Part shown: in pieces, positions 16,199 through 26,101 of the stretch
Layout of the letters: every line of letters starts with the position of its first letter
Numbering within the stretch: the first letter of the stretch is position 1
Source of the DNA: Roseivivax marinus
GTDB lineage: Bacteria > Pseudomonadota > Alphaproteobacteria > Rhodobacterales > Rhodobacteraceae
Direction of reading: 5' to 3'
Length of the DNA stretch: 64,000 nucleotides
Assembly: GCF_900109705.1 (NCBI RefSeq)
Contig: NZ_FOAI01000016.1
Coordinates: 1 to 64,000, forward strand
Translations under genes and position numbers: made by a program
The notes under the pieces: model-generated
What the model was told of the DNA's origin: nothing
The model's input: the letters and a program-made list of their open reading frames with translations, nothing else
Databases searched by the model: none

Positions 16199-17485
16199 AT
16201 GAGCGACAAGACACCCGGCTTCGACACCCTGGCCGTCCATGCCGGCACCGAGCCGGACCCGGCCACCGGCGCGCGGCAGATACCGATCTACCAGAGCACA
16301 TCCTACGTGTTCCGCGACGCGGATCACGCCGCCCGGCTCTTCAACCTCGAGGAGGTCGGATTCATCTACTCGCGGCTGACGAACCCGACCGTGAACGCCC
16401 TTGCGAACCGGGTCGCGGCGCTCGAGGGCGCGGCGGGCGGCATCGCCTGTTCGTCGGGACACGCGGCGCAGATCATGGCGCTGTTCCCGCTGATGGGACC
16501 GGGCTGCAACGTGGTCTCGTCCTCGCGGCTGTACGGCGGCACGATCACCCAGTTCAGCCACACGATCCGCCGCTTCGGCTGGTCGGCCACCTTCGTGGAC
16601 ACCGACGATCTCGATGCGGTCGAGGCCGCCATCGACGAGAACACCCGTGCGATCTTTTGCGAGACCATCGCCAACCCGGGCGGCTACGTCACCGACCTCG
16701 ACGCGATGGCGAAGATCGCCGACAAGGCAGGGCTGCCGCTGATAGTGGACAACACCACCGCGACGCCGTGGCTTTGCCGCCCGATCGACCACGGCGCGAC
16801 GCTGGTCGTGCATTCGGCGACGAAGTACCTCACCGGCAACGGGACGGTCACAGGCGGTGTCGTCGTCGATTCGGGCAAGTTCGACTGGAGCGCCAGCGAC
16901 AAGTTCCCGTCCCTCTCGCAGCCCGAGCCGGCCTATCACGGCCTGACCTTCGCGGCGCTCGGTGAGATGGCGTTCACCTTCCACGCCACGGCGGTGGGCC
17001 TGCGCGACCTCGGCATGACGCTGAACCCGCAGGCGGCCCATTACAGCCTGATGGGCATCGAGACGCTCGGCCTGCGCATGGAGCGGCATGTCGCCAACGC
17101 TCGCGCCGTCGCCGAGTGGCTCGAAAAGCGGTCCGGGATCGAGGCGGTGACCTATGCCGGCCTCGAATCCTCGCCCTATTACGAACGGTCCAAGGCGATC
17201 GTGCCGAAGGGCGCGGGCGCGCTCTTCACCGTAGCCCTCGAGGGCGGATACGACGCCTGCGTGAAACTCGTGGACAGCCTTAAACTCTTCAGCCACGTGG
17301 CCAATCTGGGCGACACGCGCAGCCTCATCATCCACCCCGCCTCGACCACGCACCGCCAGCTCGAGGCGGAGCAGCAAATGCGCGCCGGGGCCGCGCCGAA
17401 CGTGGTGCGGCTCTCCATCGGCATCGAGGACGTGGACGACATCATCGCCGATCTCGACCAGGGCCTTTCGGCCGCGGGCGCCTGA
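16199..17485 (+). CDS. metY: O-acetylhomoserine sulfhydrylase (aminocarboxypropyltransferase)
   Basis: The 428-residue PLP enzyme belongs to the Cys/Met metabolism family and makes homocysteine from O-acetylhomoserine and sulfide. It starts with the family phrase TLAVHAGTEPDPATGARQIP; the PLP-binding lysine is in VVHSATKYLTGNG, and SLGDTRSLIIHPAST-like sequence (NLGDTRSLIIHPAS) follows near residue 360. The length is normal for MetY (about 425-430) and longer than MetB or MetZ. It is transcribed alone with the strong ribosome binding site GAGGAGG. Confidence 0.93.
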   Translation: MSDKTPGFDTLAVHAGTEPDPATGARQIPIYQSTSYVFRDADHAARLFNLEEVGFIYSRLTNPTVNALANRVAALEGAAGGIACSSGHAAQIMALFPLMGPGCNVVSSSRLYGGTITQFSHTIRRFGWSATFVDTDDLDAVEAAIDENTRAIFCETIANPGGYVTDLDAMAKIADKAGLPLIVDNTTATPWLCRPIDHGATLVVHSATKYLTGNGTVTGGVVVDSGKFDWSASDKFPSLSQPEPAYHGLTFAALGEMAFTFHATAVGLRDLGMTLNPQAAHYSLMGIETLGLRMERHVANARAVAEWLEKRSGIEAVTYAGLESSPYYERSKAIVPKGAGALFTVALEGGYDACVKLVDSLKLFSHVANLGDTRSLIIHPASTTHRQLEAEQQMRAGAAPNVVRLSIGIEDVDDIIADLDQGLSAAGA

Positions 17486-17673
17486 GACAGCAAAGGCGGA
17501 GGTTCGGCTATTCCATGCAGCCGGACCTCCCTCGCCCAGTTGTGCGCCGGGAGACAGCCCTTCCCGCGCCCGGCACGTGGCTCCGATACCTCCGATGTTG
17601 CGCCAGTCTCTCCGGCACCGTATCGCATCGCCCAACGCGCCCCGTTGCGCGGTCCGATCAGCGATCCGGTGAC

Positions 17674-18330
17674 ATGAGCACCCCCACCTTCCTCCGTACG
17701 CCGGCCGCAGAACCCACGGCCACGCTTCTCCTCGCACATGGCTCGGGTGCGCCCATGGACACGCCCTTCATGACCGAGGTGGCCGAGGGTCTGGCCACAC
17801 GCGGCGTCTCCGTCCTGCGCTTTGAATTCGACTACATGGCCGACCGCCGCACCGGGGGCGCCAAGCGTCCTCCACCCGACATGGCTATCCTGGAAGAGGA
17901 GTTTCGCACGGCCCTCGCCGAGGTCGACGTGGACGGCCCCCTGCTCATCGGCGGCAAGAGCATGGGCGGTCGCGTCGCCACCCTGATTGCCGACGAAGCC
18001 TTCGAGTCGAGCCGCATCGCCGGTGTGCTTTGTCTAGGCTACCCGTTTCACCCACCCGGCAAGCCGGACAATCTGCGGACCGCGCACCTGGTCGGGCTCC
18101 GGACCCCGGCGCTGATCTGTCAGGGGACGCGCGATCCCTTCGGCACGCCCCGGGACGTGGCCGGCTACGGGCTGTCCGACGCGATCCGGCTGCACTGGCT
18201 GGAGGACGGCGATCACGACCTCGCCCCGCGCGTCACGGTCACGGGGCTGCGGCAGTCCGATCACCTGACCGAGGTCTGCGGCGTGGTGGCGCAATGGTGC
18301 GCGGAAATGGTGAAGGCCAAGACCGTCTGA
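17674..18330 (+). CDS. Alpha/beta hydrolase of the KANL3/Tex30 type
   Basis: The 218-residue protein has the oxyanion strand TLLLAHGSGAPMDTPFM near residues 15-31, the nucleophile elbow LIGGKSMGGR (serine in GKSMGG) near residue 90-100, and a late HDL histidine (DGDHDL). This matches the small alpha/beta hydrolase group related to KANL3/Tex30. Substrate is unknown. ATG 17674 was chosen because it is followed by the family N-terminus, though the frame extends upstream. It is probably cytoplasmic. Confidence 0.8.
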   Translation: MSTPTFLRTPAAEPTATLLLAHGSGAPMDTPFMTEVAEGLATRGVSVLRFEFDYMADRRTGGAKRPPPDMAILEEEFRTALAEVDVDGPLLIGGKSMGGRVATLIADEAFESSRIAGVLCLGYPFHPPGKPDNLRTAHLVGLRTPALICQGTRDPFGTPRDVAGYGLSDAIRLHWLEDGDHDLAPRVTVTGLRQSDHLTEVCGVVAQWCAEMVKAKTV

Positions 18331-18524
18331 GCGGGCTGCCTTACGTTTTGGCCGAAGGTCACGACACGGCAATGCGCGGGCACATCCTGCGCGACGGGCT
18401 GCACGTCGGTCGGTCCGCGCGCCAGTCCCCGGTTGCGCGCGCGCCCCGGATTCGCGAAAGGTCAGCCCGAACCGGCGCGCCGAATGCGCTCGACCGACCC
18501 GACGCCAAACGCGCGAGGCTCCCC

Positions 18525-19469
18525 ATGACCATCACCCACCTCGTCACCCATTCCGGTGGCTTCCACGCCGACGAACTCCTGTCGTCGGTGATCCTCACCC
18601 GGCTCTACCCAGAGGCCGAACTTGTCCGTTCGCGCGCGAAGGAGTGGATCACGCCCGGCGCGGGGAAGATCATCTACGACGTGGGACGGGACTACGACGC
18701 CGAGGCCGGCATCTTCGATCACCACCAGTCGCCGGTGCCGCTGCGCGAGGACGGCCACCCCTACAGCTCGTTCGGGCTGATCTGGGCCCGGTTCGGCCAC
18801 GATTACCTGCGCGCGCTCTCGGTGCCCGAGGCGCATGTGGACGATATCCACCGCAGCTTCGACGCGAGCTTCGTTCTGCCGGTGGACCTCGTGGACAACG
18901 GGGCAGTCGAGCCCTCGGCCGCCGGACCGCTGTCGGGCCTTACCCTGCCGGCGCTTCTGGAAAGCCTGAAGCCCCCCTTTGACGCCCGCGAGGCCGGCGC
19001 TGACGACGCCGCTTTCGGCGAGGCCATGGCGGTAGCGCGGACCTTCGTGGAGGCCTCGATCCGCGTCAAGGCGGCAAAGCGCCGGGCGGAGGCGATGGTG
19101 ACCGACGCCATCGCGGCCGCAGGTGAAGGCCGGGTGCTGGAGCTTCCGCAGGGCATGCCGTTCCGTTCGGCGGTCGAGAAGGCGGGCGCGGACCACCTGC
19201 TTTTCGTGGTCAACCCGCGTGACGGAGACTGGGCCTTGACCACGATCCGCAAAGGCGGCGACACCTTCGAGAACCGCGCGGACCTGCCGGAGCCGTGGGC
19301 CGGCCTGACCGATGCCGCGCTCGAAGAGGCTTCGGGCGTGACTGGCGCCAAGTTCTGCCACAACGCCCGTTTCATCGCCGTTGCGGCGACCCGCGACGCG
19401 GCTCTGGAGATGGCCAACAAGGCCGTCGCCGCGGCGGAACGCGACGAGGCGGCGACGGCTGCCGGGTAA
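18525..19469 (+). CDS. MYG1 family protein (DHH-like phosphoesterase/exonuclease fold)
   Basis: The 314-residue protein has the MYG1 (UPF0160) signature: HSGGFHADELLSSVIL at residues 8-23, DVGRDYDAEAGIFDHHQ near 50-66, and a C-terminal CHNARFIAVAAT. Conserved His and Asp residues suggest a metal-dependent phosphoesterase or exonuclease; eukaryotic MYG1 is a 3'-5' RNA exonuclease. The bacterial role is not established. The length is complete and the gene stands alone. Confidence 0.88.
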   Translation: MTITHLVTHSGGFHADELLSSVILTRLYPEAELVRSRAKEWITPGAGKIIYDVGRDYDAEAGIFDHHQSPVPLREDGHPYSSFGLIWARFGHDYLRALSVPEAHVDDIHRSFDASFVLPVDLVDNGAVEPSAAGPLSGLTLPALLESLKPPFDAREAGADDAAFGEAMAVARTFVEASIRVKAAKRRAEAMVTDAIAAAGEGRVLELPQGMPFRSAVEKAGADHLLFVVNPRDGDWALTTIRKGGDTFENRADLPEPWAGLTDAALEEASGVTGAKFCHNARFIAVAATRDAALEMANKAVAAAERDEAATAAG

Positions 19470-19665
19470 GGTGGGTTGCGGGCCTGTCCGTGTGCCACTC
19501 GGCGGTACGGCCTCGCGGACAGTGCCTGCTTCTCCAGTTTTCGGTGCGTGCGCGGCGCGCGCCGGATAAGCCTCGCTTCTTCCGGCCGGCTCCGAGCGAG
19601 CCGCGGGCGCCGTAAGAACTGGCCTTTCCGCATGACCTGACGCCAGCCCGGTTCCCACCGGAACG

Positions 19666-19698
19666 AAAACGCGCGCCCGCCTCTTCGGCGGACGCGCG
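19666..19698 (-). terminator. Intrinsic terminator of katG
   Basis: On the minus strand CGCGCG-T-CCGCC (19698-19687) pairs with GGCGG-G-CGCGCG (19681-19670), with one mismatch and a GAAGA loop, followed by TTTTC. It lies 24 bases after the katG stop codon, so it is the likely end of that transcript. Confidence 0.8.
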
Positions 19699-19721
19699 CA
19701 CTCCTGTTCGGGCCGGATCGG

Positions 19722-22037
19722 TCAGCAGACCGACATGACCTTTTCGCGCTCTTCTTTCGCGTCGAAGCGGTCGAGCATCATCACCTTGTGCCACGCCTTC
19801 ACGAAGTCGCGCACCAGCCGCTCGTTGCCGTCATTCGCGCCATAGACCTCGGCCACCTGCCGCAGTTGCGCGTTGGCGCCGAACACCAGGTCGCAGCGTG
19901 TGGCGGTAAAGGCGGTCTCGCCGGATGCCCGGGCCTTGAGGTTGAACATCATCTCGCGGTCGTCGTGCGGCTCCCACTCGTATTCGGGCGAGGTCAGGAC
20001 CTGGAAGAAATCGTTCGACAGGACGCCGGGGCGATCGGTGAAAAGGCCGTGCTTCGAGCCGTCCCAGTTCTGGTCCAGAACCTTCATGCCACCCGACAGA
20101 GCCGTCCACTCGGGCGCCGTCAGCTTCAGCAGCATTGCGCGGTCGAGGAAGATTTGCTCCGGCGCGACGTTATAGCCGACCTGCTCGTTGTGGTAATTGC
20201 GGAAGCCGTCCGAGACGGGCTTGAGCCATTCGAAGGTCTCGTCCGTCCACTCCTGGCTCGCGTCCATGCGGCCGGGGACGAAGGGCACCTCGACATCGAT
20301 ACCGCCATCCTTCGCCGCCTTCTCGACCGCGGCGCAGCCGGCCAGCACGATCAGGTCGGCCATCGAGATACGCTTGCCGCCCGAGGCGCTGCCGTTGAAT
20401 TTCGACTGGATCGTCTCCAGCGCGTCGAGCACCTTGGACAACTCGGCGGGCCGGTTCACCTCCCAGCCATTCTGGGGCCAGAGGCGCACGCGCGCACCGT
20501 TCGCGCCACCGCGCTTGTCGCTGTCACGATAGTTCGCGGCCGAGGACCACGCCGCCGACACCAGCGCCGGCACGCCGAGCCCAGTGTCGAGGCATTTCCG
20601 CTTGAGCGCCTCGATGTCCGAGGCGTCGACGACCGGGTGGTCCAGCGCCGGGATCGGATCCTGCCACGGCAGGTCCTCGGAGGCGACCTCGGGGCCCATG
20701 TAGCGGACCTTGGGGCCCATGTCGCGGTGGGTCAGCTTGTACCAGGCCCGCGCGAAGGCATCCGAGAAGTAGTCGAAGTCGTTCAGGAATTTCTCGCAGA
20801 TCGCGCGGTAGGCCGGGTCTTCCTTCAGCGCGATGTCCGAGGTCATCATCATGAGTTCGTTCATCTGACCGTCCACATGCGCGTCCGGCGTCTTGGGGGC
20901 CTCGGGATCCTTGGGCTTCCACTGCACCGCGCCTGCGGCGCTCTCGGTCTTCTCCCACTCGAACGCGAAGAGGTTGGTGAGGTAGTCGTTGTCCCAGCGC
21001 GTCGGCTCCGGCGTCCACGAGCCCTCGATGCCGTTGGTCATGGTGTATTGGGCAAAGCCCGGACCTTCGGGATTCTTCCAGCCCATACCCATGGCGCTCA
21101 TCGGAGCGCCTTCGGGGGCGGGACCGATCTTGTCCGGCGTGACCATGCCGTGGGACTTGCCGAAGGCGTGACCGCCGGCAATCAGGGCCACGGTCTCCTC
21201 GTCGTTCATCGCCATTCGAGCGAAAGTCTCGCGGATATCGCGGGCCGAGTCGATCGGGTTGCCGTTGCCGTTCGGGCCCTCGGGATCGACGTAGATCAGC
21301 GACTGGTGCGACGCGGCGAGCGGGTTCTCGAGGTCGTAATAGTCCTCCTCGACGTCACCCTCCCAGCGGATGTCACGGGTGACCATCTGGTTCGGGTGGC
21401 CCTCCAGCGGCCCCGACGGGGCCTCGCTCGGACGCTTCCCGTTCCAGCCCTCGGGACCCCAGTAGGTGGCCCGGTCGGCCTCCCACGCGTCGATGCGCCC
21501 GGCGCCGTAGCCGAAGGTTTTGAGCCCCATGATCTCGAGCGCGACGTTGCCGGTCAGAACCATGAGATCCGCCCACGAGATGCCCTCACCGTATTTCTGC
21601 TTGATCGGCCAGAGCAGGCGACGCGACTTGTCGGTGTTGCCGTTGTCCCACCACGAGTTGATCGGCGCGAAGCGCTGCATCCCCTGCCCGGCGCCGCCGC
21701 GGCCGTCGGCGATGCGGTAGGTGCCGGCGGAGTGCCAGGCCATGCGGATCATCTGCGGGCCGTAATGCCCGTAGTCCGACGGCCACCAGTCCACCGACGA
21801 GGTCAGGAACGACCGGATGTCGGCCTTGAGCGCGTCGTAGTCGATCTTGGAGAACGCCTCGGCGTAGTCGTGGTGCGCGCCGAACGGATTGGCCTGCACG
21901 GGGTCCTGGTGCAGTAGCTCGACCTTGAGCCTGTTCGGCCACCAGTGGTCGAGCTGCGGTTCGGATCCCGTGGCTCCGCCGATGCGCGTGCCGCGGAACG
22001 GGCAGGCGCCCTGCGTCGCTGCGTGTTCGTCCTTCAT
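19722..22037 (-). CDS. katG: Catalase-peroxidase
   Basis: The 771-residue bifunctional haem enzyme removes hydrogen peroxide. The active-site arginine, tryptophan and histidine lie in [12 protein letters not shown]; the tyrosine in [11 protein letters not shown] and the methionine in [10 protein letters not shown] complete the Trp-Tyr-Met adduct needed for catalase activity. [11 protein letters not shown] carries the proximal histidine. ATG 22037 follows GAAGGAGC; upstream codons lack family similarity. No oxyR is adjacent. A strong terminator lies just downstream. The continuous frame on the other strand is an artefact of codon bias. Confidence 0.97.
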   Translation of the reverse strand: MKDEHAATQGACPFRGTRIGGATGSEPQLDHWWPNRLKVELLHQDPVQANPFGAHHDYAEAFSKIDYDALKADIRSFLTSSVDWWPSDYGHYGPQMIRMAWHSAGTYRIADGRGGAGQGMQRFAPINSWWDNGNTDKSRRLLWPIKQKYGEGISWADLMVLTGNVALEIMGLKTFGYGAGRIDAWEADRATYWGPEGWNGKRPSEAPSGPLEGHPNQMVTRDIRWEGDVEEDYYDLENPLAASHQSLIYVDPEGPNGNGNPIDSARDIRETFARMAMNDEETVALIAGGHAFGKSHGMVTPDKIGPAPEGAPMSAMGMGWKNPEGPGFAQYTMTNGIEGSWTPEPTRWDNDYLTNLFAFEWEKTESAAGAVQWKPKDPEAPKTPDAHVDGQMNELMMMTSDIALKEDPAYRAICEKFLNDFDYFSDAFARAWYKLTHRDMGPKVRYMGPEVASEDLPWQDPIPALDHPVVDASDIEALKRKCLDTGLGVPALVSAAWSSAANYRDSDKRGGANGARVRLWPQNGWEVNRPAELSKVLDALETIQSKFNGSASGGKRISMADLIVLAGCAAVEKAAKDGGIDVEVPFVPGRMDASQEWTDETFEWLKPVSDGFRNYHNEQVGYNVAPEQIFLDRAMLLKLTAPEWTALSGGMKVLDQNWDGSKHGLFTDRPGVLSNDFFQVLTSPEYEWEPHDDREMMFNLKARASGETAFTATRCDLVFGANAQLRQVAEVYGANDGNERLVRDFVKAWHKVMMLDRFDAKEEREKVMSVC

Positions 22038-22229
22038 GGAAATGCTCCTTCGCCGAAGAGGTCGCGTGGCGCGGAAGGGTCCAAGCTGAGGGGGGGGCCG
22101 CGCCCGTTGCACGCCGGAACATGGCGCGCTGATCGCCCCCGGCCACCGTGGCGCCGGAGAAACCCGCCCCCGCGACGGACCGCCGCGGCTTGCATACGCG
22201 GCTCGCTCGCGGCATGACGAGGGCAGCGC

Positions 22230-22306
22230 GGTCCCTTAGCTCAACTGGATAGAGCAGCTGACTTCTAATCAGCAGGTTTGGGGTTCGAGTCCTCAAGGGA
22301 TCGCCA
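22230..22306 (+). tRNA. tRNA-Arg (anticodon TCT)
   Basis: The cloverleaf can be drawn by eye: acceptor GGTCCCT/AGGGATC (one G-T pair), D-arm starting GCTC at 22239, anticodon stem GCTGA/TCAGC with loop CTTCTAA giving anticodon TCT, T-loop TTCGAGT, discriminator G and an encoded CCA. It reads AGA codons, which are rare in this genome. It sits between katG and uvrB. Confidence 0.95.
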
Positions 22307-22401
22307 GACACCGCGCCTGCGCCCCGTTCCCCTGCCCCGCCAGCCCTTGAACCCGGCGCCTCCGCGCTCAAGTGTGGAGGGCGATCCGAGGAGCCCCACC
22401 G

Positions 22402-24603
22402 ATGCACAACAACCGCCCCGATGCCATGCCAGCCCTGACGCACGCCCCCGCGGGCGACGTGCGGCAGCGCGAGAAGCTGGAGGGCGGCAAGACGTTCGTC
22501 ATGCACACCGAATATGCCCCGGCGGGCGACCAGCCGACGGCGATCAAGGAGTTGGCCGAACAGGTGCGCGCCGGCGAGCGCAACCAGGTGCTGCTGGGCG
22601 CGACGGGCACCGGCAAGACGTTCACCATGGCCAAGGTGATCGAGGAGACGCAGCGACCGGCGATCATCCTCGCTCCGAACAAGACGCTGGCGGCCCAACT
22701 CTACGGGGAGTTCAAGCAGTTCTTCCCGGAGAACGCCGTCGAGTACTTCGTCAGCTACTACGACTACTACCAGCCCGAGGCGTACGTCCCGCGCTCGGAC
22801 ACGTATATCGAGAAGGAATCACAGATCAACGAGCAGATCGACCGGATGCGCCACTCGGCCACCCGGGCCCTGCTCGAACGCGACGACGTGGTGATCGTGG
22901 CCTCGGTCTCGTGCATCTACGGCATCGGCTCGGTCGAAACCTACGGCGCGATGACGCTCGATCTGTTCGTCGGGCGCGAATACGACCAGCGCGCGGTCAT
23001 GGCCGACCTCGTGGCCCAGCAGTACCGCCGCAACGACCAGGCCTTCCAGCGCGGCTCGTTCCGTGTCCGCGGCGACGTGCTCGAGGTCTGGCCCGCCCAC
23101 CTCGAGGACCGCGCCTGGCGCTTCAGCTTCTTCGGCGAAGAACTGGAGGCGATCACCGAATTCGATCCGCTGACCGGCCAGAAGACCGGCGATTTCGAAC
23201 GCATCCGCATCTACGCCAACTCGCACTACGTCACGCCGCGTCCGACGCTCAAGCAGGCGGTGGAGAAGATCAAGAAGGAGCTGCGCCAGCGGCTCGACCA
23301 GCTCGTCGGCGAAGGCAAGCTGCTGGAGGCCCAGCGGCTCGAGCAGCGCACCAATTTCGACATCGAGATGCTGGAGGCCACCGGCGTCTGCAACGGCATC
23401 GAGAACTACTCGCGTTACCTCACCGGCCGTGCCCCGGGCGAGCCGCCCCCGACCCTGTTCGAGTTCATCCCCGACGATGCCATCGTCTTTGCCGACGAAA
23501 GCCACGTCAGCGTGCCGCAGATCGGCGGGATGTATCGCGGCGACTACCGGCGCAAGTTCACGCTGGCCGAGCACGGTTTCCGCCTGCCGTCGTGCATGGA
23601 CAACCGTCCGCTCAAGTTCGAGGAATGGGACGCCATGCGCCCGCAGTCGATCTTCGTGTCGGCCACCCCGGCCGACTGGGAGCTCGACCAGTCCGGCGGC
23701 GTCTTCACCGAGCAGGTCATCCGCCCCACCGGCCTCCTCGACCCGCAGGTCGAGATCCGGCCCGTGGAGACGCAGGTCGACGACCTCCTCGACGAGATCC
23801 GCAGGGTCAGCCAGGCGGGCTACCGGACGCTTGCCACGGTGCTGACCAAGCGCATGGCCGAGGACCTGACCGAATACCTGCACGAGCAGGGTATTCGCGT
23901 GCGCTACATGCACTCGGACATCGACACGATCGAGCGGATCGAGATCCTGCGCGACCTGCGTCTCGGTGCCTTCGACGTGCTGGTGGGCATCAACCTCCTG
24001 CGCGAGGGGCTCGACATTCCCGAATGCGGCCTGGTGGCCATCCTCGACGCGGACAAGGAAGGCTTCCTGCGGTCCGAGACCTCGCTGATCCAGACCATCG
24101 GCCGCGCCGCGCGGAACGCCGAGGGCCGGGTCATCATGTACGCCGACCGCGTCACCGGCTCGATGGAGCGGGCGATGAACGAGACCGAGCGCCGCCGCGA
24201 GAAGCAGATCGCTTACAACGAGGAACACGGCATCACGCCGGCCACAATCAAGAAGAACGTCGAGGATATCCTCGCGGGCCTCTACCAGGGCGACGTGGAC
24301 ATGAACCGGGTGACCGCCAAGATCGACGACAAGCGGCAGGGGTCGAACATGCAGGCCGTTCTGGAGGGCCTGCGCGAGGACATGCGCAAGGCCGCCGAGA
24401 ACCTCGAATTCGAGGAAGCCGCCCGTCTGCGCGACGAGGTCAAGCGACTGGAAGCGGTGGACCTCGCCGTCGCCGACGACCCGCTCGCGCGGCAGCAGGC
24501 GGTCGACAAGGCGTCCGCCGAGGCCACCAAGTCCAAGGGCCGGTCGACAGCGGGACGGCCGGGACAAAGAGGCGGCAACGTGCAGCGGAAAAAGAAAGGG
24601 TGA
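22402..24603 (+). CDS. uvrB: Excinuclease ABC subunit B
   Basis: The 733-residue helicase-like subunit of nucleotide excision repair verifies damage after loading by UvrA. It has the Walker A GATGTGKT, the damage-probing beta-hairpin [12 protein letters not shown], the DESH box, helicase motifs [14 protein letters not shown] and QTIGRAARN, and a C-terminal UVR domain ([20 protein letters not shown]) followed by a Lys/Arg-rich tail. ATG 22402 follows GAGGAGCC; an in-frame ATG at 22372 is less likely. There is no terminator after the stop: a compositionally foreign gene begins 4 bases later. Confidence 0.97.
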   Translation: MHNNRPDAMPALTHAPAGDVRQREKLEGGKTFVMHTEYAPAGDQPTAIKELAEQVRAGERNQVLLGATGTGKTFTMAKVIEETQRPAIILAPNKTLAAQLYGEFKQFFPENAVEYFVSYYDYYQPEAYVPRSDTYIEKESQINEQIDRMRHSATRALLERDDVVIVASVSCIYGIGSVETYGAMTLDLFVGREYDQRAVMADLVAQQYRRNDQAFQRGSFRVRGDVLEVWPAHLEDRAWRFSFFGEELEAITEFDPLTGQKTGDFERIRIYANSHYVTPRPTLKQAVEKIKKELRQRLDQLVGEGKLLEAQRLEQRTNFDIEMLEATGVCNGIENYSRYLTGRAPGEPPPTLFEFIPDDAIVFADESHVSVPQIGGMYRGDYRRKFTLAEHGFRLPSCMDNRPLKFEEWDAMRPQSIFVSATPADWELDQSGGVFTEQVIRPTGLLDPQVEIRPVETQVDDLLDEIRRVSQAGYRTLATVLTKRMAEDLTEYLHEQGIRVRYMHSDIDTIERIEILRDLRLGAFDVLVGINLLREGLDIPECGLVAILDADKEGFLRSETSLIQTIGRAARNAEGRVIMYADRVTGSMERAMNETERRREKQIAYNEEHGITPATIKKNVEDILAGLYQGDVDMNRVTAKIDDKRQGSNMQAVLEGLREDMRKAAENLEFEEAARLRDEVKRLEAVDLAVADDPLARQQAVDKASAEATKSKGRSTAGRPGQRGGNVQRKKKG

Positions 24604-24607
24604 CTTT

Positions 24608-25225
24608 TTGGCCGAGTATCACTCCTTTGAAGAGGGATCGCATTTCATAAGTTGCCTACTGCTTGCCGACCAACAATTGCGCCAAGGCATCAAAGACGAA
24701 ACGAACGTGCGATGGATTGTGATTTCACTACACGATGCGTTATACGCCCTGCTTATTGAGAAGCTCACTCGCACGGACGGCTTCGGCGCTTTCACCAAAG
24801 AATTTGAGGAAAAGGCCTATTCAAACTACAATGCAGGCCGCAGTTCGAAGTCCCCAGAATTCATTGAGCTCTTAGAGTCTCAAGCCTCCGCACGTGTAGC
24901 TGGGATCGGTGCGTTGCTCGATAGAGCTAATCTTCAGTCCGGCGCGATCATTCCAAAGTGCGACGCCCACGCCCACAAGAGCCCTAACCGCGGCTTAGGT
25001 TTCATGAAGGAAATGAGAAACTATTTCGCCCACCCCAGACCTGGTTCTTCCAGTTTCTCGGTCGGCTATGTAATTACTGCCTGTATAGATACGATCGATA
25101 CAATTCGTGAGCTTGAAGGGATAAAAGGCAAGAGAAGCAGCCGCCACGATGCGCGTGAAGCAAGAATTCTCATCGAGTCGATTGAGTATTATGTCCGGCG
25201 ATGGAGTTCGATCGCGAGCAGCTAG
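24608..25225 (+). CDS. HEPN-like domain protein of foreign base composition
   Basis: This 205-residue protein is about 50% G+C (90 of the 180 bases at 24661-24840), far below its neighbours, and uses A/T-ending codons freely, both signs of horizontal transfer. Residues 137-142 read RNYFAH, the RNxxxH hallmark of HEPN ribonuclease-type domains, preceded by helix-forming sequence; an N-terminal helical part includes WIVISLHDALYALLIEKL. The only start in frame near the 5' end is TTG at 24608, 4 bases after the uvrB stop, so it may depend on uvrB translation. No paired antitoxin or nucleotidyltransferase gene is beside it. The function is unknown; HEPN membership is inferred from one motif. Confidence 0.6.
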   Translation: MAEYHSFEEGSHFISCLLLADQQLRQGIKDETNVRWIVISLHDALYALLIEKLTRTDGFGAFTKEFEEKAYSNYNAGRSSKSPEFIELLESQASARVAGIGALLDRANLQSGAIIPKCDAHAHKSPNRGLGFMKEMRNYFAHPRPGSSSFSVGYVITACIDTIDTIRELEGIKGKRSSRHDAREARILIESIEYYVRRWSSIASS

Positions 25226-25360
25226 CTGACGGATTATCTTTTTGTTTCTCCGTCCAAAATATAGCCAACCCTCAACGACATATCTCCTGTGGGAACGCGA
25301 CACCTCGCCGCAGCGTTATGAGGATAAGCTGATACGCACCCTCATCTCGGAGACCACGTC

Positions 25361-25549
25361 ATGGAATATGGCCTTTTCGGACTGATCGTCCTGATCCTCG
25401 ACATCTACGCGATCTACCAGACCCTCACCTCGTCGGCCTCGACGCTGGCCAAGATCGTCTGGACCCTCGCGATCCTCATCCTGCCGGTCCTTGGCTTCAT
25501 TGCCTGGCTGCTGTTCGGACCGCGTGGTGGCAAGACCGCCCACGTCTGA
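25361..25549 (+). CDS. PLDc_N domain small membrane protein
   Basis: The 62-residue protein consists of two membrane helices: GLFGLIVLILDIYAIYQ and IVWTLAILILPVLGFIAWLLFGPR. The ending LPVLGxIxWLxFGPR is the signature of the phospholipase D nuclease N-terminal (PLDc_N) family, which here stands alone without a nuclease. Role unknown, probably in the inner membrane. It is followed by a strong terminator at 25575-25605. Confidence 0.85.
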   Translation: MEYGLFGLIVLILDIYAIYQTLTSSASTLAKIVWTLAILILPVLGFIAWLLFGPRGGKTAHV

Positions 25550-25574
25550 TCGAGGGCGAGAAACCCGAACGACG

Positions 25575-25605
25575 ACGGGCGGCCCCGAAGGGCCGCCCGT
25601 TTTCC
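25575..25605 (+). terminator. Intrinsic terminator after the PLDc_N gene
   Basis: ACGGGCGGCC (25575-25584) pairs perfectly with GGCCGCCCGT (25591-25600) around a CCGAAG loop and is followed by TTTCC. It lies 26 bases after the stop codon and also separates this gene from the convergent universal stress protein gene. Confidence 0.85.
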
Positions 25606-25618
25606 ATGGGTTGCCCGT

Positions 25619-26026
25619 TCAGCGCACCACGTGGATGGCGCAGGGCGCGTGTCGCACCACCCGTCCGGCGGTGGAGCCGAGGAACCAGTCCTGGATCCCC
25701 GGCTTGTGCGAGCGCACGACAACGAGGTCGAAGCCCTCGTCGCCCGCGATCTCGACGATCTTCGAGGCCGGCGAGCCGTTCACCGCGCGCACCTTCACAT
25801 CGGGCATCTCGGCAAACGCCTGTTCGAGCTGTTGCTCCATCTCGTGCGAGGCCTTCTCGTAGACCGTCGCCGGCACTTCGGCAGCGACGTAGAGCGGGAT
25901 CGTCTCGACCACGCAAAGCGCGTGGATCTCGGCCCCCTCGTCGGCCAGCGCTCGGGCCGGAGCGATACTGTCTTCGAGTGCCTCGATGTGATCGGGAGCG
26001 ATTGGAATCAAAATCTTCTTGTACAT
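25619..26026 (-). CDS. Universal stress protein (UspA family)
   Basis: The 135-residue single-domain protein starts MYKKILIPIAPDHIEALEDS and ends GSTAGRVVRHAPCAIHVVR, the nucleotide-binding end of the Usp fold. UspA-type proteins aid survival under starvation, oxygen limitation and oxidative stress. ATG 26026 follows TTAGGAGGTGCG. About 50 bases upstream lies a possible Fnr-type box (26073-26086), which would suit induction at low oxygen. It is convergent with the PLDc_N gene. Confidence 0.93.
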   Translation of the reverse strand: MYKKILIPIAPDHIEALEDSIAPARALADEGAEIHALCVVETIPLYVAAEVPATVYEKASHEMEQQLEQAFAEMPDVKVRAVNGSPASKIVEIAGDEGFDLVVVRSHKPGIQDWFLGSTAGRVVRHAPCAIHVVR

Positions 26027-26072
26027 GGCGCACCTCCTAACCCGCTTCTGGCAGAGCCACGGAAGGTGCGCC

Positions 26073-26086
26073 TTGATCCATGTCAG
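26073..26086 (-). promoter_or_regulatory. Possible Fnr/FnrL-type box upstream of the universal stress gene
   Basis: The plus strand reads TTGATCCATGTCAG; the minus strand reads CTGACATGGATCAA. One half matches the Fnr consensus (TTGAT-N4-ATCAA) exactly, the other at three of five bases. It ends 47 bases upstream of the start codon, a plausible activator position. The regulator gene is not in the window, so this is an inference. Confidence 0.4.
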
Positions 26087-26101
26087 AACGCGCCCACAGG
26101 A

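Noticed and set aside
19788-21917. 709-codon plus-strand frame opposite katG
   Set aside because: katG is certain and complete; the frame is a codon-bias shadow.
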